A DNA stretch of 64,000 nt from Paenibacillus timonensis (lineage in GTDB: Bacteria; Bacillota; Bacilli; Paenibacillales; Paenibacillaceae). The stretch is from contig NZ_WNZY01000002.1 of NCBI RefSeq assembly GCF_009725205.1, positions 1-64,000 on the forward strand, in the 5' to 3' direction. The notes under the pieces are model-generated. The model had not been told where the DNA came from. It did not search any database and saw only the letters and a list, made by a program, of their open reading frames with translations. Position numbers and translations under genes: made by a program. Shown here in pieces: positions 8,138 through 16,516 of this stretch (position 1 is the stretch's first letter; each line of letters begins with the position of its first letter).

Positions 8138-9250
8138 ATGACAGCTACGAAAGGCCTGGAAGGCATTGTTGCGGCAACCTCTTCGATCAGCTCCATTCAT
8201 GATGGCGTACTCGCCTATCGTGGTATTAATATCGATGATTTGGCGGAACGTGCGAGTTTTGAAGAAACGGCTTATTTGTTATGGTACGGCAAATTGCCCA
8301 ATCAAGCTGAACTGGAACGCTTGCAGCGGCAATTAAGCGATTATGCCGCGGTTCCTGATGCGGTGCTGAAACAGATGAAGCTGTATCCGCAGACTGCCAA
8401 CACAATGGCAGTGCTTCGTACTGCCGTATCGGCTCTTGCTTTGTATGATGAGAACGCCAATGACAACTCCCGAGAAAACAACCAATTGAAGGCGATTAAG
8501 CTCCAGACTCAAATTCCGACCCTGATTGCTGCGTTTGCCCGAATTCGGGAAGGCCAGGAACCGATCGCCCCGCTGAAGGACGTATCGATCGCACACAACT
8601 TCTTGTATATGCTAACCGGCTTAGAACCGGATCCGATTGCGGTTCGTGCCTTGGATCAAGCGTTGGTGCTGCATGCTGACCATGAGCTGAACGCGTCGAC
8701 GTTCTCGGCCCGCGTGACGATTGCGACGTTGTCCGATATCTACTCCGGGGTTACCTCGGCGATCGGCACCTTGAAGGGCCCCCTTCACGGCGGTGCGAAT
8801 GAAGCGGTGATGAATATGCTGGCTGAGATCGGCACGTTGGAGCAAGCGGAGCCCTACATTCAGAAGAAGCTGGCAGGCAAGGAGAAAATCATGGGCTTTG
8901 GTCACCGTGTTTACAAAAACGGCGATCCACGCGCGAAACATCTGCAGAATATGTCGCGTCAGTTGAGCATTCTTAAAGGCGACTCCACGTTGTATGATAT
9001 TTCCGTTAAAGTGGAGCAACTTGTCACAGGTCAAAAAGGGCTGAAGCCCAACGTTGACTTCTATTCCGCTTCCGTCTACACGATGCTGGGCATTCCGCGC
9101 GACCTATTTACACCGATTTTTGCGATCAGCCGGTTGTCCGGATGGACGGCGCATATTTTGGAACAGTTGGAAGATAACCGCTTGATTCGTCCGCGTGCGG
9201 AATATACGGGCGTCACCAATCAGAAATACGTTCCCATTGAATTAAGATAA
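8138..9250 (+). CDS. citZ: Citrate synthase
   Basis: Condenses oxaloacetate and acetyl-CoA to citrate, entry to the TCA cycle. 370 residues, the short Gram-positive type without the N-terminal extension of the E. coli enzyme. Visible motifs: GLEGIVAATSSIS at the N-terminus, LHADHELNASTFSARV, GPLHGGANEAV and GFGHRVYKNGDPRAK, which supply the catalytic His residues, and VDFYSASVYTMLGIP. The start is ATG 8138 with AAAGGAG 9 bp before it; an upstream TTG at 8099 is unlikely. It lies 86 bp before icd in the same direction, giving a citZ-icd unit. Confidence 0.96.
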   Translation: MTATKGLEGIVAATSSISSIHDGVLAYRGINIDDLAERASFEETAYLLWYGKLPNQAELERLQRQLSDYAAVPDAVLKQMKLYPQTANTMAVLRTAVSALALYDENANDNSRENNQLKAIKLQTQIPTLIAAFARIREGQEPIAPLKDVSIAHNFLYMLTGLEPDPIAVRALDQALVLHADHELNASTFSARVTIATLSDIYSGVTSAIGTLKGPLHGGANEAVMNMLAEIGTLEQAEPYIQKKLAGKEKIMGFGHRVYKNGDPRAKHLQNMSRQLSILKGDSTLYDISVKVEQLVTGQKGLKPNVDFYSASVYTMLGIPRDLFTPIFAISRLSGWTAHILEQLEDNRLIRPRAEYTGVTNQKYVPIELR

Positions 9251-9336
9251 GCAGCCATGCGGGAGCTCCAAGGAACATTGTGGTAAAATGGAGACCGTGA
9301 GATGCAGCAAACAGACTGAAGGAGGAAACCGTTAAA

Positions 9337-10632
9337 ATGTTGAAACTGGAAAAGTTCGATCTTCCTACTGAAGGCGAGAAAATTACGATTCAGGATGGGA
9401 AGCTTCAGGTGCCTAACCATCCTGTAATTCCTTTTATCGAAGGCGACGGTACGGGCCGCGATATTTGGAAAGCCTCGAAACGCGTATTGGATGCCGCCGT
9501 GGACAAAGCCTACGGCGGGGAAAAGAAAATTGCCTGGTACGAGGTGTTTGCCGGCGAGAAGGCCTTCAATACATACGGGGAATGGCTGCCAGCTGATACG
9601 CTGACCGCGATTCGCGAATATATTGTGGCCATCAAAGGACCATTGACCACGCCGATCGGCGGTGGCATCCGTTCGCTAAACGTAGCGCTCCGCCAGGAGT
9701 TAGACCTGTACGTCTGCCTTCGTCCAGTTCGTTATTTCGAAGGTGTGCCTTCTCCTGTTAAACGTCCGGAACTCGTGGATATGGTGATTTTCCGTGAGAA
9801 TACCGAAGACATCTATGCCGGCATCGAGTATAAAGAAGGCTCCGAGGAAGTTAAGAAAGTCCTGGCATTCTTGCAAAATGAAATGGGCGTCAACAAAATT
9901 CGCTTCCCAGAAACATCCGGGATTGGCATTAAGCCGGTTTCAGAAGAAGGTTCGAAACGCCTCGTCCGCGCCGCGGTCGAATATGCGATCAAACATAGCC
10001 GTAAGAGCGTCACTTTGGTGCACAAGGGCAATATCATGAAGTTTACCGAAGGTGCTTTCAAGAACTGGGGTTATGAAGTCGCGGAAGCGGAATTTGGCGA
10101 TAAAGTCTTCACATGGGCCGAATACGACCGGATCAAGGAACAATCCGGCGCTGACGCAGCAAACCAAGCACAAAAGGCGGCGGAAGCCGAAGGCAAAATC
10201 ATCATCAAGGATGCGATTGCCGATATCGCACTGCAGCAAGTGTTGACGCGGCCAACGGATTTCGAAGTTATCGCTACGTTGAACTTGAACGGCGACTACC
10301 TGTCCGACGCTTTGGCAGCGCAAGTTGGCGGCATCGGTATTGCGCCGGGCGCCAACATCAACTACGTAACGGGGCATGCCATTTTCGAAGCAACGCATGG
10401 TACGGCGCCGAAGTACGCTGACCTTGACGTGGTAAATCCGGGCTCCGTTATCTTATCCGGCGTTATGATGCTGGAGCATCTGGGCTGGCAAGAAGCGGCG
10501 GACCTGATCTATAAGGGTCTGGAAACTTCAATCAACAATAAAACAGTCACTTACGACTTCGCCCGTTTGATGGATGGGGCAACGGAAGTGAAATGCTCCG
10601 AGTTTGCCGACCATGTCATCAAAAACATGTAA
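9337..10632 (+). CDS. icd: Isocitrate dehydrogenase (NADP-dependent)
   Basis: Oxidative decarboxylation of isocitrate to 2-oxoglutarate. 431 residues, of the E. coli/Bacillus dimeric type. Motifs: [14 protein letters not shown] near the start, the substrate loop [27 protein letters not shown] (phosphorylatable Ser region), [14 protein letters not shown] and the cofactor segment [22 protein letters not shown]; the Lys/Tyr pair there fits NADP. GAAGGAGGA is about 9 bp upstream of the start. A strong terminator follows. In Bacillus and many relatives mdh comes next; here a 213-bp tandem repeat and unrelated genes follow. Confidence 0.96.
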   Translation: MLKLEKFDLPTEGEKITIQDGKLQVPNHPVIPFIEGDGTGRDIWKASKRVLDAAVDKAYGGEKKIAWYEVFAGEKAFNTYGEWLPADTLTAIREYIVAIKGPLTTPIGGGIRSLNVALRQELDLYVCLRPVRYFEGVPSPVKRPELVDMVIFRENTEDIYAGIEYKEGSEEVKKVLAFLQNEMGVNKIRFPETSGIGIKPVSEEGSKRLVRAAVEYAIKHSRKSVTLVHKGNIMKFTEGAFKNWGYEVAEAEFGDKVFTWAEYDRIKEQSGADAANQAQKAAEAEGKIIIKDAIADIALQQVLTRPTDFEVIATLNLNGDYLSDALAAQVGGIGIAPGANINYVTGHAIFEATHGTAPKYADLDVVNPGSVILSGVMMLEHLGWQEAADLIYKGLETSINNKTVTYDFARLMDGATEVKCSEFADHVIKNM

Positions 10633-10677
10633 TTAGCTAATTCTAACCTTTTGGATATGCAACCTCCGTTAACATTA

Positions 10678-10711
10678 ACCCTCCCTAGCGTTCATAGGGA
10701 GGGTCTTTTTT
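10678..10711 (+). terminator. Terminator after icd
   Basis: Perfect ACCCTCCCT / AGGGAGGGT stem with a 9-bp loop followed by CTTTTTT. Confidence 0.93.
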
Positions 10712-10715
10712 GCCC

Positions 10716-11141
10716 TGCCCGAGTCTGTTCGGGGCGGGCTTTGCTCTTCAATCGTGATAAGGGATAGGGCATAAGCGGGAAATGATTCCGAAGAAGCGGA
10801 GCGTTCGCCTTTGTGAGCGGGTTTCAACCTCGCATGAATTTGTAAGATCAAGAAACTCGCGAGCAACAGCGATCGTAGGAACATTTCCTAGCGTTGCCCT
10901 CGGTCCTTATCTAGTTGTTTCCTCTGCCTGCCCGAGTTTGTTCGGGGCGGGCGTTGCTCTTCAATCGTGATAAGGGATAGGGCATAAGCGGGAAATGATT
11001 CCGAAGAAGCGGAGCGTTCGCCTTTGTGAGCGGGTTTCAACCTCGCATGAATTTGTAAGATCAAGAAACCCGCGAGCAACAGCGATCGTAGGAACATTTC
11101 CTAGCGTTGCCCTCAGTCCTTATCAGGTTGTTTTCCTAGCC
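10716..11141. repeat. Two tandem copies of a 213-bp non-coding repeat
   Basis: Copy 1 is about 10716-10928 and copy 2 about 10929-11141, near-identical at an exact 213-bp offset apart from a few substitutions and a diverged right end. Each copy carries an internal inverted repeat: GCGGGTTTC at 10817-10825 and 11030-11038, pairing with GAAA(C/T)(C)CGC at 10852-10860 and 11065-11073, perfect in copy 2. Short open frames within are the same in both copies but lack ribosome binding sites. The repeat fills the icd to 11223 gap, where the ancestral mdh would be expected. Confidence 0.85.
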
Positions 11142-11222
11142 CGCCCCAACAAACGTTTCTTTTATTTCCATCCAAAGTTATAATAGATTATAATAAATGT
11201 AATTGACGCAGAAAGGGCGGTT

Positions 11223-11654
11223 ATGTTAATGTACCAAGTCATGTTATTCCTACATATTATCGGCGCACTGGCGCTCGGCTTCTATCTGGTCCTGCCGTTT
11301 GTGCTCGGCCGGATCGGCAAGTTGTCGCTCGCGGCTCAGGAAGGAACGGTATCGGCCGTGATCTCTTTGAACCGATATGCCCAAATCGGGCTCATCATCC
11401 AATTGCTGACGGGCGGCTACCTGATTGGTCAAGGCGATTACTCCGTGCCTTGGATGATTGTGATCGTCATCTTGTATTTGGCGATTGGAGCGTTTAGCGG
11501 TATCTTGGCTAAACCGCTGCGTTTGGCGCAGGAAGGGATTCGCCAGAATAAAACCGTAACCGCGGAAGAAGGGAAACTGCGCACGTTAAGCGCCCTATTG
11601 TCCGTTGCAGTATTGCTGATCGTTTTCTTTATGGTGTACAGTACCATTATTTGA
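11223..11654 (+). CDS. Small four-helix membrane protein of unknown function
   Basis: 143 residues with four hydrophobic segments at about 3-25, 50-68, 73-95 and 120-142, and a charged stretch (RLAQEGIRQNKTVTAEEGK) before the last. The topology and the initial MLFLHIIGALALGFYLVLPF resemble DUF2269/CopD-like small integral membrane proteins, but I do not recognise it securely. The start ATG 11223 has AAAGGG 6 bp upstream and two TATAAT-like elements lie in the preceding 50 bp. A strong terminator follows. Confidence 0.7.
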   Translation: MLMYQVMLFLHIIGALALGFYLVLPFVLGRIGKLSLAAQEGTVSAVISLNRYAQIGLIIQLLTGGYLIGQGDYSVPWMIVIVILYLAIGAFSGILAKPLRLAQEGIRQNKTVTAEEGKLRTLSALLSVAVLLIVFFMVYSTII

Positions 11655-11668
11655 TTCAGACATAAGCC

Positions 11669-11705
11669 AAAAGACCTGTCGGCGTAATAGCCGACAGGTC
11701 TTTTT
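11669..11705. terminator. Terminator, probably bidirectional
   Basis: Perfect 15-bp stem AAAGACCTGTCGGC.../...GCCGACAGGTCTTT with T5 on the plus side and AAAA on the other side, between the convergent membrane-protein gene and the Xre regulator gene. Confidence 0.92.
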
Positions 11706-11740
11706 CGTGCTGTGCGCGGCAAAGCAGCGCTAGTCTCTTA

Positions 11741-12094
11741 CTAGGAAAGATTGGTATCCTCTTTTTTTAAATCGTCCAAATGGGTAAACATTAATTTCAT
11801 AATATCGAGCGCCAGTTGTTTCTCTTTCGGCGACCGGTTCATGACGATCTGTTGGATCTGGTCCATAAAATGGTCATCACTGATCACAATCGAATCGTGA
11901 AGTAAATAATCAACGGTAACGCCTAATTGATTCGCCAGTTTGACGAGTGTTTCCAGGGACAAGCTACGCTCTCCCCGTTCGATTTGCCCTATGTATGCGT
12001 CCGAAACTTCGATGCGTTCGGCGAGTTTTTCCTGGGTCAAGTGCATTTTATGCCGTTCTTGACGCAGCCTTTTCCCCAATGCCTCGTAATCCAT
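11741..12094 (-). CDS. Xre family transcriptional regulator
   Basis: 117 residues. An N-terminal HTH_3 domain (about 7-64) reads LGKRLRQERHKMHLTQEKLA, then the recognition helix VSDAYIGQIERGERSLSLETLVKLANQLGV. The remaining 50 residues are helical and could form the dimer interface, rather than a peptidase or sensor domain. GGAGGGG is about 7 bp before the start on the minus strand. It is transcribed away from the glycosyltransferase gene, and its target is not evident. The 160-bp divergent region contains no clear palindrome. Confidence 0.85.
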   Translation of the reverse strand: MDYEALGKRLRQERHKMHLTQEKLAERIEVSDAYIGQIERGERSLSLETLVKLANQLGVTVDYLLHDSIVISDDHFMDQIQQIVMNRSPKEKQLALDIMKLMFTHLDDLKKEDTNLS

Positions 12095-12256
12095 AACACC
12101 CCTCCTGTATTTACCTTAGTGAGAAGCCGAATGAAAGATAATAAACTACAGGTTTTGTTTGTATTTACTGCAAGTACGAATTGGGTTATTATGGAATCGT
12201 AGGATTTACTGAAATGGTTCAATTATTAATTATATCCAATTTTAAGGAGATCTAGT

Positions 12257-13141
12257 ATGTCTTCCGAATCTACTTCCGTTTCAATCATCATTACGGTCAA
12301 GAACAATGGGATCGATTTGTATACCACGATGGAATCTTTAAAAGTGTCGCAATCGACACTGCCTTATGAAGTCATTATCGTTGACGAAGGTTCGGTTGAC
12401 GGGTGTTGTGACTTTTTGATGAGCTACCGATTCGACCGACCTTTTAAGCGAGTCAAGGGTGAGCCGGGAATTTCGGCACGCAATCTCGGGGCTGCTTATG
12501 CCACTGGAGAAGTTCTGATTTTTTGCGGGTCACATTTATATTATGATGACGGATGGATGGAACGGTTACTGGCACCGTTGATGCGTGGACAAGCTGAGGG
12601 CGTGTCGCCAGCCTTTGAGATGGGTAAGCACTCCCCTGCTCCGAAAGGGAGGAATGTCGGAGGGGTGGTGGGATCGGTTCGCGGGTATCCGATTCGGTTC
12701 GCGGGTGAGAACGAGATCCCCTGGATGTCTTGGGAATGCTTTGCCGTTCGACGGGATACGTTTCGGGACATGGGCGGGATGGAAGACGGTTTTATCGGCA
12801 AGGATCTGGAAACGGCGGAGCTTTCCTTGAGGTTATGGCTGCAGGGTGGGAGCTGTCGCTACGTGCCGGAGGTGACACTCATTCAAGTGTTTCGGCAGAA
12901 TTTCCCTTATGACAACAGCGGGGATCAATGGGGAAAGGACTTGATGAGCCTTGCCTATTTACATTTCGATGACGAAGGAGTCTCAGCTTGCAGAGAACTG
13001 GTGCGCTGCGCGTATGAAGGAGAGCCGATAACGGATGCGAAGCTGAGCGAGTTGACTTTGGCACGGAGGGAGAAAAATGACTCTCTTCGCAAACATGATG
13101 TGAGGTGGTTTACCGAACGTTTCGGGATCCAATGGAAATAG
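12257..13141 (+). CDS. Glycosyltransferase family 2 protein
   Basis: 294 residues, no signal peptide or membrane segment. The GT-A core begins SVSIIITVKNNGIDLYTTME and continues VIIVDEGSVDG, where the nucleotide-sugar binding DDGS of most family members reads DEGS. A classical DXD is not obvious; the equivalent stretch is FCGSHLYYDDGWMERLLAP. Further on, MGGMEDGFIGKDLETAELSLRLWLQG fits the acceptor-side region of GT2 enzymes. AAGGAG is about 8 bp before the start. It probably glycosylates a surface or secondary polymer; donor and acceptor unknown. It stands alone, not in a polysaccharide cluster. Confidence 0.82.
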   Translation: MSSESTSVSIIITVKNNGIDLYTTMESLKVSQSTLPYEVIIVDEGSVDGCCDFLMSYRFDRPFKRVKGEPGISARNLGAAYATGEVLIFCGSHLYYDDGWMERLLAPLMRGQAEGVSPAFEMGKHSPAPKGRNVGGVVGSVRGYPIRFAGENEIPWMSWECFAVRRDTFRDMGGMEDGFIGKDLETAELSLRLWLQGGSCRYVPEVTLIQVFRQNFPYDNSGDQWGKDLMSLAYLHFDDEGVSACRELVRCAYEGEPITDAKLSELTLARREKNDSLRKHDVRWFTERFGIQWK

Positions 13142-13242
13142 AAGAGGGATAAGCCGAGGCGTCAAGGTCATCCTATTAGGGGAAGGGAACGTTCAGGTGC
13201 CATCGCACCTAATTCACGGATTACCCGAAGGAGGATGCAGCA

Positions 13243-14112
13243 ATGGCAGGAAACGGACAAGCAAAGCAGACTTTACCGCCCCAACATCAAAACCATCAAC
13301 CCGGCGTTGAAGCGGAGATGCACCCGCGCCCGGTATATGAGGGAGATTATAAGGCTGCGGGCAAGTTGATGGGCAAAGTAGCGCTGATCACCGGTGGTGA
13401 CAGCGGGATCGGTCGGGCCGTCGCCGTAGCCTACGCGAAAGAGGGAGCCGATGTCGCAATTATGTATTTGAATGAGCATGATGACGCGGAGGTGACCCGT
13501 CAGGAAGTCGAGCAGGAAGGACGCAAATGCTTACTGATCGCTGGCGACATCGGCGATGAGGCCTTTGCCGAGAAGGCGGTGCAGCAAACGGTGCAGGAGT
13601 TAGGGCGCCTCGACATCCTGGTCAATAACGCAGCCGAGCAGCATCCGCAGCCGGACATTACGGCGATTACGGCTGCTCAACTGGAGAAGACGTTCCGGAC
13701 GAACATTTTCTCCATGTTCTACTTGACCAAGGCGGCGATGCCGCATTTGCGCAAAGGAAGCTCGATTATCAATACGGCCTCGGTAACAGCCTATAAGGGC
13801 AACCCGCAGCTGATTGACTACTCAGCAACGAAAGGGGCTATCGTTAGCTTCACGCGGGCTTTGTCGATGAATGTGGTCGGAAGCAAAGGCGTGCGGGTGA
13901 ACGCGGTGGCACCCGGCCCGATTTGGACTCCGCTGATTCCATCAACCTTCAATGAGAAGCAAGTGTCCGAATTCGGGGGAACAACGCCGATGCAGCGCCC
14001 CGGTCAACCGGAGGAACTGGCACCGGCTTACGTATTTCTAGCCTCGGACGATTCATCGTATATGAGTGGTCAGGTCTTGCACATCAACGGTGGAGAGATC
14101 GTTAACGGTTAA
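13243..14112 (+). CDS. SDR family oxidoreductase (YhdF/general-stress-protein-39 type)
   Basis: 289 residues. An N-terminal Gln/His/Pro-rich tail (about 1-40) precedes a Rossmann short-chain dehydrogenase domain. The cofactor motif is TGGDSGIG, followed by NNAA, the catalytic Ser in INTASV and YSATKGA (Tyr and Lys). The C-terminus SYMSGQVLHINGGEIVNG is typical. Such proteins use NAD(P)H and are often stress-induced; the substrate is unknown. GGAGG is about 8 bp before the ATG. It sits alone between a glycosyltransferase gene and a convergent terminator. Confidence 0.9.
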   Translation: MAGNGQAKQTLPPQHQNHQPGVEAEMHPRPVYEGDYKAAGKLMGKVALITGGDSGIGRAVAVAYAKEGADVAIMYLNEHDDAEVTRQEVEQEGRKCLLIAGDIGDEAFAEKAVQQTVQELGRLDILVNNAAEQHPQPDITAITAAQLEKTFRTNIFSMFYLTKAAMPHLRKGSSIINTASVTAYKGNPQLIDYSATKGAIVSFTRALSMNVVGSKGVRVNAVAPGPIWTPLIPSTFNEKQVSEFGGTTPMQRPGQPEELAPAYVFLASDDSSYMSGQVLHINGGEIVNG

Positions 14113-14138
14113 CCATGGGATCGAAACGGACTCCAACA

Positions 14139-14190
14139 AAGAACCCCCAAGCTTTTCGGCAGTGCCGAGCAAGCTTGGGGGTTCTTCTAT
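14139..14190. terminator. Bidirectional terminator after the SDR gene
   Basis: Perfect 16-bp arms AAGAACCCCCAAGCTT (14139-14154) and its complement at 14171-14186, between convergent genes. Confidence 0.92.
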
Positions 14191-14201
14191 CTCTGAAACA
14201 T

Positions 14202-14822
14202 CTAATCGCTCTCGTGCTGCTCCGTCTCAGATAACTCATCAAGCGTCATTTCAAAGCTGGGCGCCAAATGTTCTAGAAAATATGTGATTTCCGGGAGCTG
14301 CAACCGCTGCAGCTTATCTAGAAGCTGCGTTTTGGCAACGGCGAATTCACGATTGCCGGTCGTCAGCTCCCAGGCGCATTTCAAATAGGCGTCCAGGCTG
14401 TCCGCCGCTTTGACATACACCATTAAAGCGGCATCTTCGGATGATCCCTTCGCTTGTTCCGGCGATAACAACGGAGTATAAACGTTCTGGAGTTCCGGCG
14501 GGACCATGGAGAGCAAACGTTCTGCAGCGATGGCCTCCATTTCGCGGAAGTTGGACAGAAGCCGTGGATTATGATGCTTGACCGGTGTTGGGATGTCGCC
14601 GGTGAACACCTCGGTTGCATCATGGAACAACGCTAACGTTGCGGCGCGTTCCGCATTTAAGCTCCGTTCGAACCGGGCGTTCCCAATTTCGCATAGCAGA
14701 TGAGTCAGCAACGCGACATGAAACGAATGCTCAGCCACATTATCGGGGGCGGTGCTGCGCATCAGGCTCCATCGATGAATCGAACGCAGGCGGTATAAAT
14801 AAGCAGAGAAAGGGTAGCTCAT
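14202..14822 (-). CDS. HD-domain 5'-deoxynucleotidase, YfbR-like
   Basis: 206 residues, an HD-superfamily phosphohydrolase resembling E. coli YfbR, which removes phosphate from deoxynucleoside 5'-monophosphates. Metal-binding residues are visible: His32 (in NVAEHSFHVA), the His67-Asp68 doublet (LALFHDATEVFTGDIPTP) and Asp76, plus a C-terminal Asp in VKAADSLDAYLKCAWE. The N-terminal YRLRSIHRWSLMRST matches the YfbR substrate-binding segment. GAGG lies about 9 bp before the ATG. It is divergent from the fumarase gene. Activity is inferred from family. Confidence 0.87.
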   Translation of the reverse strand: MSYPFSAYLYRLRSIHRWSLMRSTAPDNVAEHSFHVALLTHLLCEIGNARFERSLNAERAATLALFHDATEVFTGDIPTPVKHHNPRLLSNFREMEAIAAERLLSMVPPELQNVYTPLLSPEQAKGSSEDAALMVYVKAADSLDAYLKCAWELTTGNREFAVAKTQLLDKLQRLQLPEITYFLEHLAPSFEMTLDELSETEQHESD

Positions 14823-14963
14823 CAGTGAGAAACCTCGCTTTTATCGAAGTGGATTTTGGACAGAAATTGTCAACCTAAACTAGTTCTTATGTTATTATAA
14901 ATCTGAAGAATGCGATAGGGTTATGGTTTACACAAGATGACAGGGAGAGGGGATTCATGGATC

Positions 14964-16514
14964 ATGCACCAGTTTGAAGAAAGCGTATACGAATTAATTG
15001 TGGAAGCTTCAACAAGGTTACCGGGCGACGTACGACGTGCGGTAAACCGGGGGCGGGCCCTGGAAAACCGAGCGACGCGGGCCGGTTTGGCCATGTCGAC
15101 TATCGCGCAGAACATCCGTATGGCGGAGGAACAGGTTTCGCCGATATGTCAGGATACCGGAATGTTGACCTTTGTGGTGCATACGCCGGTAGGGGCGAAT
15201 CAGATTGAGATGAAGAAGGCGATTTACGCCGCGGTGCAGCGGACGACCAAGGAAGGTAAGCTGCGTTCAAATTCCGTAGATTCCTTAACGGGAGAGAACA
15301 GCGGTGATAATTTGGGCCCAGGAACGCCGGTTATTCATTTCGAACAATGGGAGAAAGACACGATCGACATCCGACTGATCTTGAAAGGCGGCGGATGCGA
15401 GAATAAAAATATACAGTACAGCCTGCCGACCGAATTGGAAGGGTTAGGCCGCGCGGGGCGAGATCTCGACGGGATCCGCAAATGCATCTTGCATGCCGTT
15501 TATCAGGCACAAGGGCAGGGCTGCAGTGCAGGGTTTCTTGGAGTCGGCATCGGCGGCGACCGCACAACGGGGTACGAGCTAGCCAAACAACAGCTATTCC
15601 GTCCGCTTGATGACGTCAACCCGAATCCGGATTTGGACCGGCTGGAACAGTATATTATGGATACGGCCAATCAGTTGGGAATTGGCACGATGGGATTCGG
15701 CGGAGAAGTGACTTTGCTGGGCTGTAAGATCGGAGCGATAAATCGGCTTCCGGCCAGCTTCTTTGTGTCGGTTGCGTACAACTGCTGGGCGTTCCGTCGC
15801 CAGGGTGTGGACATCGATCCTTCTACCGGCGCCATTCGGGGATGGCTCTATGAGCGCGGAAGCGAAGTACCGGTAGGAGATCTTGAGACAGCCGAAACGG
15901 GCGCGGCATCCGAGGAAACTGAGGCCCCAGCCAACCGGGAAGTCGTGCTGCAAACACCGGTGACGGAGGAGCAAATTCGCAGCCTTCGGGTTGGCGACGT
16001 TGTAGTTATTAACGGAGAAATGCATACCGGCCGAGATGCGCTGCACAAACACTTAATGGATCATGACGCCCCGTTGGATTTGAATGGAGCGGTCATTTAC
16101 CACTGCGGGCCGGTAATGCTGAAGGACAACGAAGGCTGGCACGTGAAGGCGGCTGGACCAACGACGAGTATTCGCGAGGAACCGTATCAAGGGGATATCA
16201 TGAAGAAGTTCGGCATTCGCGCAGTCATCGGCAAGGGGGGGATGGGCCCTAAGACGCTGGCTGCTTTGAAAGAGCATGGCGGCGTGTATTTGAACGCGAT
16301 TGGCGGTGCTGCACAGTACTATGCGGAATGCATCAAGAAGGTCAACGGCGTCGACTTTATGGAGTTTGGAGTTCCAGAAGCCATGTGGCATCTGGAGGTT
16401 GAAGGCTTCGCTGCAATCGTAACGATGGATTCGCATGGGGACAGCCTGCATGAAGGCGTGGAGCAGGACTCTTTGATGAAGCTGGCTGCCTTTAAGGATC
16501 CGGTGTTCAAATAA
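14964..16514 (+). CDS. Fumarate hydratase class I (iron-sulfur)
   Basis: 516 residues. Catalyses the reversible hydration of fumarate to malate and depends on a 4Fe-4S cluster. The N-terminal (alpha) and C-terminal (beta) lyase domains are fused. Visible features: SPICQDTGMLTF, GGGCENKN and LLGCKIGAINRLPASFFVSVAYNCW, which hold cluster Cys residues, and in the beta domain GPVMLKDNEGWHVKAAGPTTSIREE and IGKGGMGPKTL. The start ATG 14964 was chosen because GAGAGGGG (14945-14952) lies between it and the upstream in-frame ATG 14937. phoR begins 2 bp after its stop, so the two are likely cotranscribed. Confidence 0.93.
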   Translation: MHQFEESVYELIVEASTRLPGDVRRAVNRGRALENRATRAGLAMSTIAQNIRMAEEQVSPICQDTGMLTFVVHTPVGANQIEMKKAIYAAVQRTTKEGKLRSNSVDSLTGENSGDNLGPGTPVIHFEQWEKDTIDIRLILKGGGCENKNIQYSLPTELEGLGRAGRDLDGIRKCILHAVYQAQGQGCSAGFLGVGIGGDRTTGYELAKQQLFRPLDDVNPNPDLDRLEQYIMDTANQLGIGTMGFGGEVTLLGCKIGAINRLPASFFVSVAYNCWAFRRQGVDIDPSTGAIRGWLYERGSEVPVGDLETAETGAASEETEAPANREVVLQTPVTEEQIRSLRVGDVVVINGEMHTGRDALHKHLMDHDAPLDLNGAVIYHCGPVMLKDNEGWHVKAAGPTTSIREEPYQGDIMKKFGIRAVIGKGGMGPKTLAALKEHGGVYLNAIGGAAQYYAECIKKVNGVDFMEFGVPEAMWHLEVEGFAAIVTMDSHGDSLHEGVEQDSLMKLAAFKDPVFK

Positions 16515-16516
16515 AC

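Noticed and set aside
10782-11183. Pairs of short similar ORFs in the 213-bp repeat
   Set aside because: They are identical only because the DNA is duplicated; no ribosome binding site, and the frame is not favoured over others.
13150-13240. Sigma-B-type promoter before the stress-type SDR gene
   Set aside because: No GTTT/GGGTAT pair with proper spacing was found, and sigma-B is not expected in this group.
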